Assembly (NCBI GenBank): GCA_030248215.1
Contig: JASANG010004068.1
Span: 62,001 to 126,000, forward strand
From: Enoplolaimus lenunculus
Taxonomy: Eukaryota > Nematoda > Enoplea > Enoplida > Thoracostomopsidae
Length of the DNA stretch: 64,000 nt
Reading direction: 5' to 3'
Position 1 is the first letter of the stretch. Each line of letters opens with the position of its first letter. This document shows, in pieces, positions 22,958-33,388 of this stretch. A program made the position numbers and the translations under genes. Below the pieces are notes generated by a model. It was not told the DNA's origin and made no database searches. It saw only the letters and a list, made by a program, of their open reading frames with translations.

Positions 22958-24882
22958 CTATTTGTAGCGCATTACGCAAGCAGTAATAATATAAATTGTC
23001 ATTAGAAATAGTAGGGTCAAACAACACACTGTAGAGCCGACAACAATAATTAGCGATACGGCGTTTATACTACTAGCAGCTAATGGTCCACTTATTCCAT
23101 CCAAACTGCTGTATTCTGATGAATGGTTCACAATTTGTCTACTACCAGACAAGATCTCTTTTGGCCTGGTGTTCTTTTCATGCTTTGCAACTTTGGTCCA
23201 CCACCTACGGCCTTTGCTTATTGGCGAACGTGAATGCGAACTTGGTTGGCTAATGTTGGCAGTACCTCGAGCGTTATTGGAGAGCTGAAGTTGTATATTT
23301 TTATAACTTGCTATATTATTGGTCGCTTTTGACATTCGCTGTATATCAAAAACAGTTGGTGAGATGTGTTCGTTCTGTTCGTTCGAAAAGTGTACAAAAC
23401 TGATCAGATCGTTGGGTGCGTTGTTTGCGGGATTCCACGCTGTTTTTGAAGTGTAGACTGGCACATGTGATTGATTGAACAGAAATTCAACTGCTGTTTT
23501 GTTTACTTGTTTCCAGCCGTTGTCTTCTGTAAAATAGTCTTCATCTTTGTTTCGATCAGGAGTCGTTGTATTATTATCATCGTAATCGTCTGCTGGTTCC
23601 AAGATCAAGTCCCAGTTGCGTTCTCGTGGCTTGCGAAAACCTTTACGGTCCACGAATACATTGGACCAAAGTGGACCACTTTGATGTTCTTCAGGTTCGC
23701 TATAATTTATCGACGATGGACCGTCGCCGCTGATGTTGCTTATATCTTCATCATCCGAATAGTCATCGTCGTAAGATGATGGATAGTATCTGAACAAAAA
23801 GTCGTCATCTAAATGATTGGTTTTGAAAAATTTCTGAATTTAAAGTTTGCAAAAATTCAAAACGAATGTGTCTATCGGGAGTCTGAACGAAATAAGAAGG
23901 TTTGAAATATCAGGCACTGTTCCTGAGAGTTTATTTGGATTTATTTTGTGTGTGTGTTGCAGGGTTAAACCCGATATCGTTTGCGTTTGTGGTAAAAATT
24001 GAGTTTCGTTTCTGTTATATAAAAAATTAAGTTCTAAATTAGAAAATGCGCAATTTTTCAGTACGGAATGGTTGCAATGCAATTATTCGAGATGAGATAT
24101 TAACAGTGAAATTCATCCAAAATCTTAAAAACTAAGTGCATTTGCTATTTTTTCTTTACGGGTTTAAAATCATGATAAATATTTGCATGCCTCAATTGAA
24201 TTGGCAGAAAAACGAAACATATTGGATACTTTTATATTATACTTCAATAACCCCTTCTCACATTGAGTTGCCTATAGGCAACTCAGCGCAGTGTATATAC
24301 GTTACATAATATATATCGCACCGTGTTGAACACTTGCAACACGTATACATAGTACTAAATTACCACAAGACATGAGAGCCCCCTCGAGCTCGAGCGTCAA
24401 GCTCCTATAGCTGAGTGGTGATGGTGTACGCCTCCCACTCCAGTCACTGGAGTTCGAATCCTAGCATAAAAGTAGGTCGGGAAATAGAAAATATTCATGT
24501 GAGAAAGGGTTAAGGTTTAGGGACTTTATCCGCTTACGGACTGTCAAAATGGGGACCCTCTCTTATTACTCCCCCCTTGTTCAGGTCACTACAGTAAACC
24601 GAATATGTTAGGCTTAGAACAAACCATCGCACAGAGTTCCTGAGTTTAACTAAAGTTTTTTACACTATCATTTGGTAAAAATAAAAACATATGTAAACTC
24701 ATACATTACACCAGGAGCATGGTGTACAGACTTCAAATTGCGTTTCGCATCAAAACCTTCGTAAGGTCGAAGAAATTTAAACCACCATTGAAACGATCCT
24801 TTTGGTGAAGTTGAAGTAATACTTTTGTCAGACCAATCGAGATTCGACTGAGGAATTACTCGAGATTGAGAGGTAGTTTCAG

Positions 24883-24914
<32 letters not shown>

Positions 24915-24985
24915 GATGAAAGCAAGATTAGTGGTACGGAAGAAATAATTCTCGCGTGAAAAAGCAGAAAAACAGTCGCTAGCAT
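22958..24985 (-). CDS. Predicted type I membrane protein of unknown function
   Basis: The first coding exon starts at the ATG at 24985 and begins with a signal peptide (MLATVFLLFHARIISSVPLI) followed by eleven Thr encoded by a GTT/TTG microsatellite at 24870-24915. Its donor is probably GGT|GTAATG near 24713. The last exon is 23789-22958 (acceptor TTTTTGTTCAG). It has an acidic Tyr/Asp-rich start (YDDDYSDDEDISNISGDGPS), several NxS/T sites, an Arg/Lys patch (SKGRRWWTKVAKHEKN), one membrane helix near the end (VSLIIVVGSTVCC, then TLLFLMTIYII) and a tail of about six residues. The incoming phase of the last exon (2) does not match the donor of the first exon (0 or 1), so at least one exon between 23790 and 24713 is missing from this model. 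A candidate poly-A signal is the TTTATT at 22681-22686. No family was recognised. The layout suggests a cell-surface or secretory-path protein. Confidence 0.6.
24251..24509. mobile_element. TTAA-flanked TIR element with internal tRNA-like unit, copy 1
   Basis: The ends are inverted (left CCCCTTCTCACATTGAG, right TTCATGTGAGAAAGGG). The right flank is TTAA and the left flank is ATAA, a probable mutated TTAA. TTAA targets and CCC...GGG ends are typical of piggyBac-type elements. Inside, at about 24397-24470, is a tRNA-like unit with box A TAGCTGAGTGGTGATGG and box B GAGTTCGAATCC about 40 bases apart. A 263-base second copy lies at 38086-38348, alike over its whole length, so the tRNA-like unit belongs to the element. 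There is no coding frame. Confidence 0.7.
24514..24594. repeat. Right-end fragment of the CTGTAGTGACCC MITE family
   Basis: The stretch runs GGTTTAGGGACTTTATCCGC and ends TTCAGGTCACTACAG, matching the last 80 bases of full copies. It directly abuts the TTAA of the element at 24251-24509, which suggests that this element jumped into a TTAA inside the older MITE. Confidence 0.6.
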
Positions 24986-25271
24986 TGCTGTAAAAATATA
25001 CTAGTGGTTATTGTAAAAATAGACACTCGTAAAAATTAGACCAAATCTGCTCATTTGTATACTTTCACACGGTTTGGAACTATCAAATCAGCGTAAGTTC
25101 GCAAATTTTTTCAAACAAACTAATAGCATTAGATTATTTTATAGCACAAAGTGGGTAACGTTAAACTGTACTAAAAGCTTCGTGAACCGCAAGACACCTG
25201 AAGATACTATAAAATGTTCATAAAGTCTAAAAAGGCATGAATATAATAACAACATCAACGATGGCTTAATA

Positions 25272-25696
25272 CCGTAGTGACCCGACTAAGAGGGGGACTG
25301 ATATTTATTTGGCCTCTCCAGAGGGTACCCCCCTTGTTATTCGGTTACGGACTGTTATTTATTTTTAACCCACGCTCCGCCGCCCTTCGTTACTGATATA
25401 TATCCGGTACTGCAACTATCCGTTGAATTAAGCGTATATTTGTCTCGTTTCAGTAGTTTGAGCGATAATAAAAGGTTATACTTAGGAATGTACTTTCAAA
25501 ATTTAAGTAGGCTTTAAAGTTTCGAACTCAAATTATTTGGTCCTGGAGTCATTTATGTGCTACAATTAGGGTTAATTCACATTTATGGACCTAATTAGGG
25601 TTTAGGGACTCTATCCGCTTACGGACTCTTATAGGGACACGGACTCCTATTGGTTCGGACCCAAAATGGGGACCCCTCTTATTAGGGTCAATACAG
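25272..25696 (+). repeat. CTGTAGTGACCC MITE family, full copy
   Basis: This is a 425-base element with inverted ends (left CCGTAGTGACCCGACTAAGA, right TTAGGGTCAATACAG), preceded by TA. Family landmarks in this orientation are TTATTTGGCCTCTCCAGAGG, CCGCCCTTCGTTACTGATAT, AGGAATGTACTTTCAAAATT and GGGACTCTATCCGCTTACGG. The TA target and short length fit a Tc1/mariner-type MITE. The tail of a second copy follows with almost no spacer. Confidence 0.75.
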
Positions 25697-25697
25697 T

Positions 25698-26044
25698 CAC
25701 GCTCCGCCACCCTTCGTTACTGATATATATCCGGTACTACGATTATCTGTTGAATTAAACGTTTATTTGTCTTGCGTCAATAGCTTAGGCAATCATGCAA
25801 GGTTATACGTAGGAATGTACTTTCAAAATTTAAGTACGCTTTAAAGATTCGAACTCAATTTTATTTGGTCCTGAATTCATTTATGCACGACAATTAGAAA
25901 TAACTGACCTTCATGGACTCAAATTCGATTTAGGGACTCTAGCCGCTTATGGACTCATATTAGGGATACGGACTCCTATTGATTGGGACTCAAAATGGGA
26001 ACCCCCTTTTATTACCCCACACCCTCTTAGTCGGGTCACTACAG
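25698..26044 (+). repeat. CTGTAGTGACCC MITE family, copy lacking its left 100 bases
   Basis: It starts inside the family at CACGCTCCGCCACCC and runs to the right end GTCGGGTCACTACAG followed by TA. It lies in tandem, same direction, with the full copy at 25272-25696. It differs from it at many positions, so this is not a recent tandem duplication. Confidence 0.7.
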
Positions 26045-26731
26045 TACATAATTTGGTAATATTTGCTCAGTTTTTTATATCTCATTTCTTAGCTTAGGTT
26101 TGTGCAAAAGATTGTTTATATACCGACCAAGCTGACCGTGTTGTACATCTCATAGGTTTTAGAGAAATCGCATTAAGTATTTAAAGAAAATTCTAAAACC
26201 AACATAAACGTTAAAGGTTTAGTATCGCGATTAACATTGCCAATCAAGAAATCTTTTCGAGCACTGAACGAACCATGAATATTTGTGGGACCCATTAATA
26301 AGCACTCAGCACAAGCACCCACTTGAGATTTAGACCACTAAACGCGTTTATACTTAAGGGTTTGCTTGCTCTCAATTAATATAGTTACAAAGCCTCATGT
26401 TCACGCCATCACTAAAATTTCAGTGATCTGTTCCATGAGAGAATAACGAACACAGTCTCGCAAGCATGGAATTTTTAGTGTACAGACAATAAAACTTATG
26501 TATATAGGGTGGGTTGGGATAACTTCTTAAGCTTAAGTTTAAACTTTTGCCTCATAGGAGAATAGCTATAGCCTACGTTTGAGCGTAGACCTATGAGCCT
26601 GAGCCTTAACCTTAAATGTGGTTGGAGTGTGCAAGAGTCGAAGCGTATTTCATACAAATACGAGTCTCGAAAATACAGTCCAACAATTATATCGACGAGT
26701 GTTCTGTGTAGTGGTGTGAACCAGCCTAGTA

Positions 26732-27325
26732 CTGTAGTGACCCGAATAAAAGGGGGGTAAGAAGAGGGGTCCCTATTTGGAGTCCCAATCAATAGGAGTT
26801 CGTATCCCTAATAATAGTCCGTAAGCGAATAGTCCTTAGACCCTAGTAGAGGAGTCCATAAATGTCAATTATCCCCAATTGCAGTGCATAAGTGACTCCA
26901 GTACCACATAAAGCTGAGTTCCAGACCTTAAAGCATACATTAGTTGTGAAAGTACATTCCTAAGTATAAGCTTTCGCTCAAGCTTTTGATACAAGACAAA
27001 CGTTTACTTCAACGGATAGTTGCTATACCGGGTATATATCAGCAGGCCCATAGCCAGCTCACCTAGGCAGGGGGGCTAAAAACTTTTCACGAGGAGCATT
27101 CAAGGTTTTCTAATGGACTTGCAAGCAACGTTGAAAATTTCCTAGGGGAGCCAAAATTTTTCTAAGGGGGGTTGAGCTCCCCGCCCCCCCTTAGCTACGG
27201 GACCATATATCACCAACGAAGAGTGGCGAAGGACGGGCTAAAATTAAATAACAGTTTTTCCAGGGGTACCCTCTGGAGAGGCCAAATAACTATGAGTCCA
27301 CCATCTCTTATTCGATTAACTGCAG
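26732..27325 (-). repeat. CTGTAGTGACCC MITE family, reverse copy interrupted by a hAT-like MITE
   Basis: Ends: CTGTAGTGACCCGAATAAAA at the left and the complement of CTGCAGTTAATCGAATAAGA at the right, with TA on both sides (26730-26731 and 27326-27327). A 163-base GGCCCGTAGCC-type element sits inside at 27042-27204. Without it the copy is about 423 bases. Confidence 0.75.
27042..27204. repeat. hAT-like MITE, GGCCCGTAGCC family, nested
   Basis: The ends are GCAGGCCCATAGCCAG and TTAGCTACGGGACC. The 8 bases ATATATCA occur directly before (27034-27041) and after (27205-27212). The uninterrupted host family has this sequence once, so ATATATCA is a target-site duplication. An 8-base duplication is the hallmark of hAT-type insertion. 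The inserted element is non-coding. Confidence 0.8.
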
Positions 27326-27327
27326 TA

Positions 27328-28542
27328 AGTAGGTAATAATTTTTTGAGTGCACATGACAGGCATTTGAAAATTGTGACTCAGCGAACGCAAGTAGTTTGG
27401 AAGATGCTTATAGCATTACATCGAAACTTGAATCAATTCAATAATTGTACGTTTTCATATAGTTCCGATTTCGTTTTAATTGTTTTAAAATTGACACATA
27501 AAAAACAAACCTTTCCAGCAACCGCAACACAAACAAATTGTAAACAGAAAAACATGGCTAGCCTTTAGCGCAAAACCTAAACGCCTTCCGACTATTGTTT
27601 GGCGCCTGTCGAATATTGCTTTGGAACACGTTATAAGCTTAAAAGTTTCAATCGAAAACTGTGCGTGTAAATACCACAATGCTGTTAATAGACTTAATCT
27701 GACAATATCATCAAACTGCAAGTTGTTTCACGAAAAAAATCCAAACTTGTGTCCCGTATTCTGTAATATGGTGCCGCAGTATCACCAGTTAGTAATAGAT
27801 TAAAGCAGCTATAAATGTTGTACTCGGCTTACAAGTAGGTAATGAAGTGCAAACAATGTGCCAAAATTTGACGCTCTCCATTTGCTGATTTATAATTAAT
27901 ACAGGTTTTATCATCAACTGGTGATAGGTGTTAAATACGTACATTTAATATAGACTCCTGTTGACGCTGCTGTGAGTTAAGAATTCACTGTAAAAAACAG
28001 TTGCAGTAGGTACTATTACCAACTGCATAGCAGACTAGCGGCCAAAGCCGTTTTTCACATGAATATTCGCTCTTTTGTATAAGAACTAACTGTAAGCCAG
28101 AATTCGAATCGCATCCTCACGTGTACTTAGGAGACATTTACCATTGGAGGTTGACCCGGAGCCGAAAGGACTGTCACGATATGTAAAGACATAAACTGAG
28201 TCAAAGCGCAGCAATTGTTGGACGCTGAGCATTGCATATTTTACGTATACATATGTTCTAAAACTGCTAACACAATACTGTATGTGAGGAGTAAGCGCGA
28301 GCTTATTTTGGTTAACTGCTTTTTAATTGATTTCCAAACCACGCAGCTTTGAGTATGCCAGTTAAAAACAACAATGCTTTTCTTAGGATTGGCTTACGTT
28401 CAAATTATGCTTAAGCAGAGGCTTTAATTTAAGCGTAGGCATAGATCTTGATTTCATTATTTCAAATCTAACTTCAATCGCGACCGTAATTCGCAAAATC
28501 TCATTTGTAACCATATACCAAAATATCACCTACCATATCCAA
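27328..28542. other. No gene recognised
   Basis: Two short polar frames (27344-27568 and 27621-27803) show no similarity I know. Positions 27905-27965 carry the ACTGGTGATAGGTG repeat also seen near 4900, 5050 and 47450. Positions 28390-28440 carry degenerate TTAGGC-like words. Confidence 0.3.
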
Positions 28543-28865
28543 CAGGGTATAACCGGAGGTTTGCCTCTGGCTCTGGATCCGGTAGAAAATCGTCTTCCGG
28601 TTCCGGTAGAATTTTTGCCGGAGGTTCCGGCAATTTCTGGTAAAATTATGCATAGTTTTGCAAAATTTATCAGCGCGTTTGTTTTACTTTTGGCACAATT
28701 TTCAGGAAAGAATTTCCGAAGTTTCGCAGAAAATTTGTGTAAAACCAAACAACTTTACAACATATTGCAGATATTGGCTAAAATTAACTAATTAACCATC
28801 ATTTTTACTAAGTACCAAATTTCGCCTCACCTACGGCTCCCGCAAGTTTCGTTGACCACACCCTG
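28543..28865. repeat. CCGGAG-family hAT-like MITE
   Basis: This starts CAGGGTATAACCGGAGG and ends CCACACCCTG; the left half is filled with TCCGGTAGAAT and GCCGGAGGTTCCGG words. The flanks ATATCCAA and ATATTCAG agree at six of eight bases, fitting a worn hAT target duplication. Relatives are at 21473-21787, 34366-34704 and, in part, 37940-38071. Confidence 0.65.
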
Positions 28866-28900
28866 ATATTCAGTGCCGAGGTTGCAAAGCTTACCCTTGT

Positions 28901-29316
28901 ACGGGGGTCCCATTTTGAGTCTCAATCAATAGGAGTGCGTATCCCTAATAAAAGTCCGTAAGCGGATAGAGTCCCTAAACCCTTAAATTGAAGTTCACAA
29001 AGAGTAATTATACCTAATTGTAGTGCACAAATGACTCCAGCATTAAGTAAAGTTGCGTTCGAAACTTTGAAGCATATATACAAGTTTTGAAAGTACATTC
29101 CTAAGTGTAACCTTGCATAATCACTCAAGCATTTGATACAATACAAATAAACGTTTAATTCAACGGATACAGTTGCAATACCGCATATCTGAGTAACGAA
29201 GAGTGGTGGAGAACGGGTTAAAGATAAATAAAATACCGTAACCGAAAAACAAGAGGTGGTTCCCTCCGGAGAGGCCACACAAATATCGGTCTTCCCCCTT
29301 ATTCAGGCCACTACAG
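28901..29316 (-). repeat. CTGTAGTGACCC MITE family, reverse copy
   Basis: Family landmarks read in reverse (CAATCAATAGGAGTGCGTAT, CCGTAAGCGGATAGAGTCCC, TCTGAGTAACGAAGAGTGG) and the copy ends TTCAGGCCACTACAG followed by TA. The first 20-25 bases at its left are lost or worn. Confidence 0.7.
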
Positions 29317-29319
29317 TAC

Positions 29320-29468
29320 TCGCAATCCCAAAATTCCACCAAGTACTGTATCACCAAAATGATAAAATTCCGCCAACTTCCTGTAATTCTTTTGATGAGA
29401 CAGTGGGAATTTAGGACGCCAGCGAGGTTAAACACGGGATGTTATTTTCGTAGCAAAACAATAGTTTA
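29320..29468. repeat. 149-base direct repeat, left copy
   Basis: It runs TCGCAATCCCAAAATTCCAC to GTAGCAAAACAATAGTTTA and is identical base for base to 31072-31220 as far as I can read. Together they bracket the inverted-repeat element at 29484-31072. The repeat contains AGACAGTGGGAATTTAGG, similar to the subterminal words of that element. Confidence 0.8.
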
Positions 29469-29483
29469 TGCGTCATCCATTTT

Positions 29484-31072
29484 ATCGTGTGCCCGCCGTG
29501 TGGAAAATTGACGCAACCATTTCCAAGTACGGTTTTGAAAAACGCTTCAAAAAGGAAATTGAATTTCAAAACTGTTTCAATTTCCCACAGCTATCGATTT
29601 TTTAAACTCAAGTAGTTAATTGATAACATTATTTGATCTTCAATTTACCACTAGCGATTTTTTAAACAAGGGCAATGGGAAATTGCGCCATTTTCCAAAT
29701 TCAATTTCCGCTTTGCCTTGACACTGCAATTACCAATGTGGAAATTGAAAGAGAAGCATAACGTTTGCCAATTTAACGATATTGTCCCTGTTATCGAAAA
29801 TTGAATTTACAGTTTACAATTTCAGTTGTGATATTGTCCCCAAAAAGGTTGAAATTTTGCAACTCAAAGTTCAAATTGAAGGTCAGAATGACAGTTTCTA
29901 GAAATGATGTTTGATGGGCCACCCAAGTCGCAAGGTTGAAATTGTGCGATTGAAATTGAAAGTAGGAACTGAATGTGATGGGCCTCCTAAGTTGAAATTT
30001 TGGAGAGTTTCTAGAAATGTTTTATGGGCCGCCCAAGTCGCAAGGTTGAAATTGTGCGACTGAAATTGAAAGTAGAAATTGAATGTGATGGGCCTCCTAA
30101 GTTGAAATTTGGACCCCCTTATCACACCCTCTTATTCGGGTAGTTACAATAATAAAATCATTAATATTGTACCCTATCCATTTACGGACTATAATTAAAG
30201 AAATGAAGACGTATTGACTTATAGACTCCAAAATCAGACTATTTTCTCCTCTTTTTATTTGGGTCAGTACAGTACATAGGTTTTATTCACTGTCATTAGC
30301 ATGTGCATACTTGATATATTGAACAGTTTTGTTAACTCAATTCATTAAATACGGCAATCTACCACCCTAAACGGCGTCTTATCCTGGTTTCTAGCTCTTT
30401 GTACATGTCAGAACGAACGTAGTCTATTTGAATCAGCTTTTAATCTGCCCCAATTCAAGGCCTGGTTTATGCCTAACATTACGTATGCAATATTTACCCC
30501 ATTCAAAATCGAATATTTAGAATAAATTCAGTTGTAAACTGCACGCATCTCTGGCTCATGGCTATGTCAAATCATCACATATACATAAACATGAATATGC
30601 AGATAGAAAGAAAATATAAACGTATAATACATTTTAACAGGTATATTAAACCGTTGAAATTGGAGGTCAAAGGTCATGTACCTACCGCAGTGTTTCCGCT
30701 TTTATGATTTTTTCAATTTCCCACTGCCCTGCTGATTTTCAACTACCGTGAGGGAAATTGAAACTGAAATTTGGGTGCCCATTTCCCACTGCAGTTTTGG
30801 TGACTTTTCAATTTCCTTTTCGACAGCAAATTTAGCTTATCAATTTCCTATTTAAGTTTTAAAAATGTCTCAATTTCCTACTGCTGTCCTATTTAAATTC
30901 CCTATTGGGAAATCGACACTCAAAATATCATTTCAATTTACTAGTACGGTTTGTAAATTGTCTCAATTTCCCACTAGACCAATTTTTTCAAATTAAATTT
31001 CCTTCCTGACGCGTTTTTCAAAACCGTACTTGGAAATGGTTGCGTCAATTTTCCACACGGCGGGCACACGAT
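29484..31072. mobile_element. 1.6 kb TIR element with subterminal AATTTCCCAC words
   Basis: A perfect 62-base inverted repeat defines the ends (left begins ATCGTGTGCCCGCCGTGTGG at 29484-29545, right is its exact complement at 31011-31072). Beyond this, both subterminal regions (about 29550-29900 and 30710-31010) carry repeated CAATTTCCCACT-like words in both directions. No long open frame is present, so it is non-autonomous or an internal remnant. Its interior holds a 114-base tandem duplication (29892-30110) and two worn ends of the CTGTAGTGACCC MITE family (30108-30157 and about 30170-30272). The superfamily is unknown to me, as the terminal bases do not match a family I can name. Confidence 0.7.
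29892..30110. repeat. Two-unit tandem duplication, about 114 bases each
   Basis: Both units run AGTTTCTAGAAATG, TTTGATGGGCC or TTTATGGGCC, CCCAAGTCGCAAGGTTGAAA, and end GTGATGGGCCTCCTAAGTTG. They differ at roughly ten positions. Confidence 0.7.
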
Positions 31073-31220
31073 CGCAATCCCAAAATTCCACCAAGTACTG
31101 TATCACCAAAATGATAAAATTCCGCCAACTTCCTGTAATTCTTTTGATGAGACAGTGGGAATTTAGGACGCCAGCGAGGTTAAACACGGGATGTTATTTT
31201 CGTAGCAAAACAATAGTTTA
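31072..31220. repeat. 149-base direct repeat, right copy
   Basis: Identical to 29320-29468. Its first base overlaps the last base of the right inverted repeat of the 29484-31072 element, whereas on the left 15 bases (29469-29483) separate the direct repeat from the inverted repeat. Confidence 0.8.
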
Positions 31221-31971
31221 AAGCCGTAAAGTTAACGAACAGGAAAGTGCGTTCAAAGTTTCAAATTCGTCTACAAACCAACAACCATGTAATATTTTTG
31301 GTCAGAACACCTAAAAATGGTGCGAGAAAACTGCTAAATCAAAAATCAAAGGTACAAGTTTTATTGAATTCTAACGCTCAATTAAGTTCGTTTGAAGTTT
31401 TGCCGAATTTGTAAAAGTATTAAACTCAGTATTTAGTAAAAGCACGTTCACTAGCAAATCGGGTAAGTTCTGCTCAAAAGCAGGAAATTGCATTGTTGGC
31501 TTTTAAATGAGCTGCAAAACAAAAATGTGTTTTCAATAAAGGACCCCATACCAGCGTGTGGATATTACCTATAAAGCATACTTTGTAGCTATTGTATATA
31601 TGCGTTGTCTTAGTAGGGGTTCTTAAGATGCTGAGAAGTCCAAGAATCCTATCGATTTATGTGGAAAACGTGCATACATTGCAATTAAACTTTTCTTTGT
31701 CAATTGTTTTTGGCGTACTCGTATTTTCTTGTAATGACACATCTGTGTCATTTTTCCACTCTGCTATTTAAAGTTGCGCATTTACCGCATACATATACTC
31801 CCTATAAATTTTCATTCCAATTTTTATGCATTTTAGAGCCAGTTGTACTCCCTGTATGATCTCTGAGAAATATCAACAAGATATTATCTTCTGAATTCCA
31901 GCCATTTTGGCCCCAAATGGCGAATGTGACATTCGTAGCTGCCGCAGCCAGCTTGTTTGAAATCCTGTTTC
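31221..31971. other. Nothing recognised
   Basis: AT-rich sequence with no gene or clear repeat that I can support. Confidence 0.3.
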
Positions 31972-32912
31972 TAATTGAGCGAAGCGAATCTCCAAGCGAA
32001 GCTCGAAGTTTCGCGAAGCGTTTTATGTTTTGTACTCTGGGGTCGAAAGGTAGATGTCCTTCTGTCCGTGTGTCTGTCTGTCTGCTCGTCTGTCCGTCTG
32101 TACGTCCGAAAAGAATCCCGGGAACGGCTGAACCAATTTTGAGGAACTTTTTTGTTTGAAAGCCAATTCTCCTGGGGTGTTAACCTCGCATTGGGGTTTA
32201 AAAATTTTAAGCAAATTTAATAGCTACAACCTAATTTGCATAATTGGTTATCCTAAATTAGGACTTTCTATATTACTTCGCTAGTTATTACAGTTACAAG
32301 CAATCTAATTTCAGCATTAAAGGGTTTTTGGGTGCGAGAAATCAGAATAGACTGTTTATAATCGTCATAAATTGATAATTGAGTGGTTAGCTAGATAATT
32401 TGCATATTAACACAGATTTTAAGCCTAAATTAGGACTTTTTACAATATTTCACTAATTATTAATGTTTAAAGAAATCTAATTTTAATACTAAAAGGTTTT
32501 AGGTGCGAGGAATTTTAATAAATTGTTTACAAACCTCCAAAACAGCTAATAGCTAATTTGCATATTAGCTTAATTAACAAGACAAAATTAAGACTTTTTA
32601 AATTATTTCAATAATTCTTACAATTACTGAAGGTTTTTTGGCGCGAGGAATCTGAATATATTTTTACAAACGTCTAAAACTGATAATTGAGTAGTTAACT
32701 AATAGCTAATTTGCATATTTGCTTAATTGATAAGCCTAAATAATGGCTTTTTAAATAATTTCTCAAATTATTAGGGTTACTGAAGGGTTTTTGAGTGTGA
32801 GGAATGTGAATAAATTGTTTACAAACCTCCAAAACCAATAAGTGAATAGTTAGTTAATAACTAATTAGCATATTAGCTTACCTGCTTACATGTGTTCGAG
32901 CTTCGCTCAATA
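31972..32912. mobile_element. Non-autonomous element with microsatellite and 150-165 base internal tandem repeats
   Basis: The left part has AATTGAGCGAAGCGAATCTC and AAGCGAAGCTCGAAG; the right end CGAGCTTCGCTCAATACATG is inverted to it. Between them come a TCTG/TCCG microsatellite (32055-32105), a short segment (GAATCCCGGGAACGGCTGAA) and about four tandem units that each contain TAATTTGCATATTAG and AAATTAGGACTTTTTA-like blocks (starting near 32229, 32396, 32558, 32706, with a last partial near 32861). There is no coding frame. The design of microsatellite plus tandem core between inverted ends recalls mini-elements of several invertebrate lineages. I cannot name the family. Confidence 0.55.
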
Positions 32913-33388
32913 CATGTATAGTCCCACTACGACTGGTTGATCATATATGCTACACTTTGAGAGTTTTGGGCCCTAAGTTTTAACTGGCGTAACCAGAGTA
33001 TGTTTCTTCCTATCTAATAATGTGTTAATTTAATTCTGACTTAGAAATTTCGTTAAATCATGGTCCACCAAGTCTTAAATTTTTTAACATTATATACTTT
33101 TCAATCATTGTCGATAAACAAACCATCGCTTTTCGTGCTGCCAGTGCATCCGTGAGGTTTCCAGGTCCAAGCATAAAATGAAAATTACTTTATACTACAT
33201 CTCAGAAATGGCGATGACCACATAGATCTCCTTGAACTCAATACCTAATACGGATTTGAAAATTTCTTGTGGTGAAAAATTTGCAATAAAACTCCAATCG
33301 TTTGATATTATACTCGACGTGTAGCGAGAGCACCTTAGCTCCTAAAATGAAAGAGCATTCCATCCGAGAGTCGGCAGTTTCAAATATA
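32913..33388. other. Nothing recognised
   Basis: No gene or named repeat is visible in this AT-rich stretch. Confidence 0.3.

Noticed and set aside
29320-31220. Reading the 149-base direct repeats as long terminal repeats
   Set aside because: They lack TG...CA ends, primer-binding site, polypurine tract and flanking duplication, and the inside is an inverted-repeat element without coding sequence.
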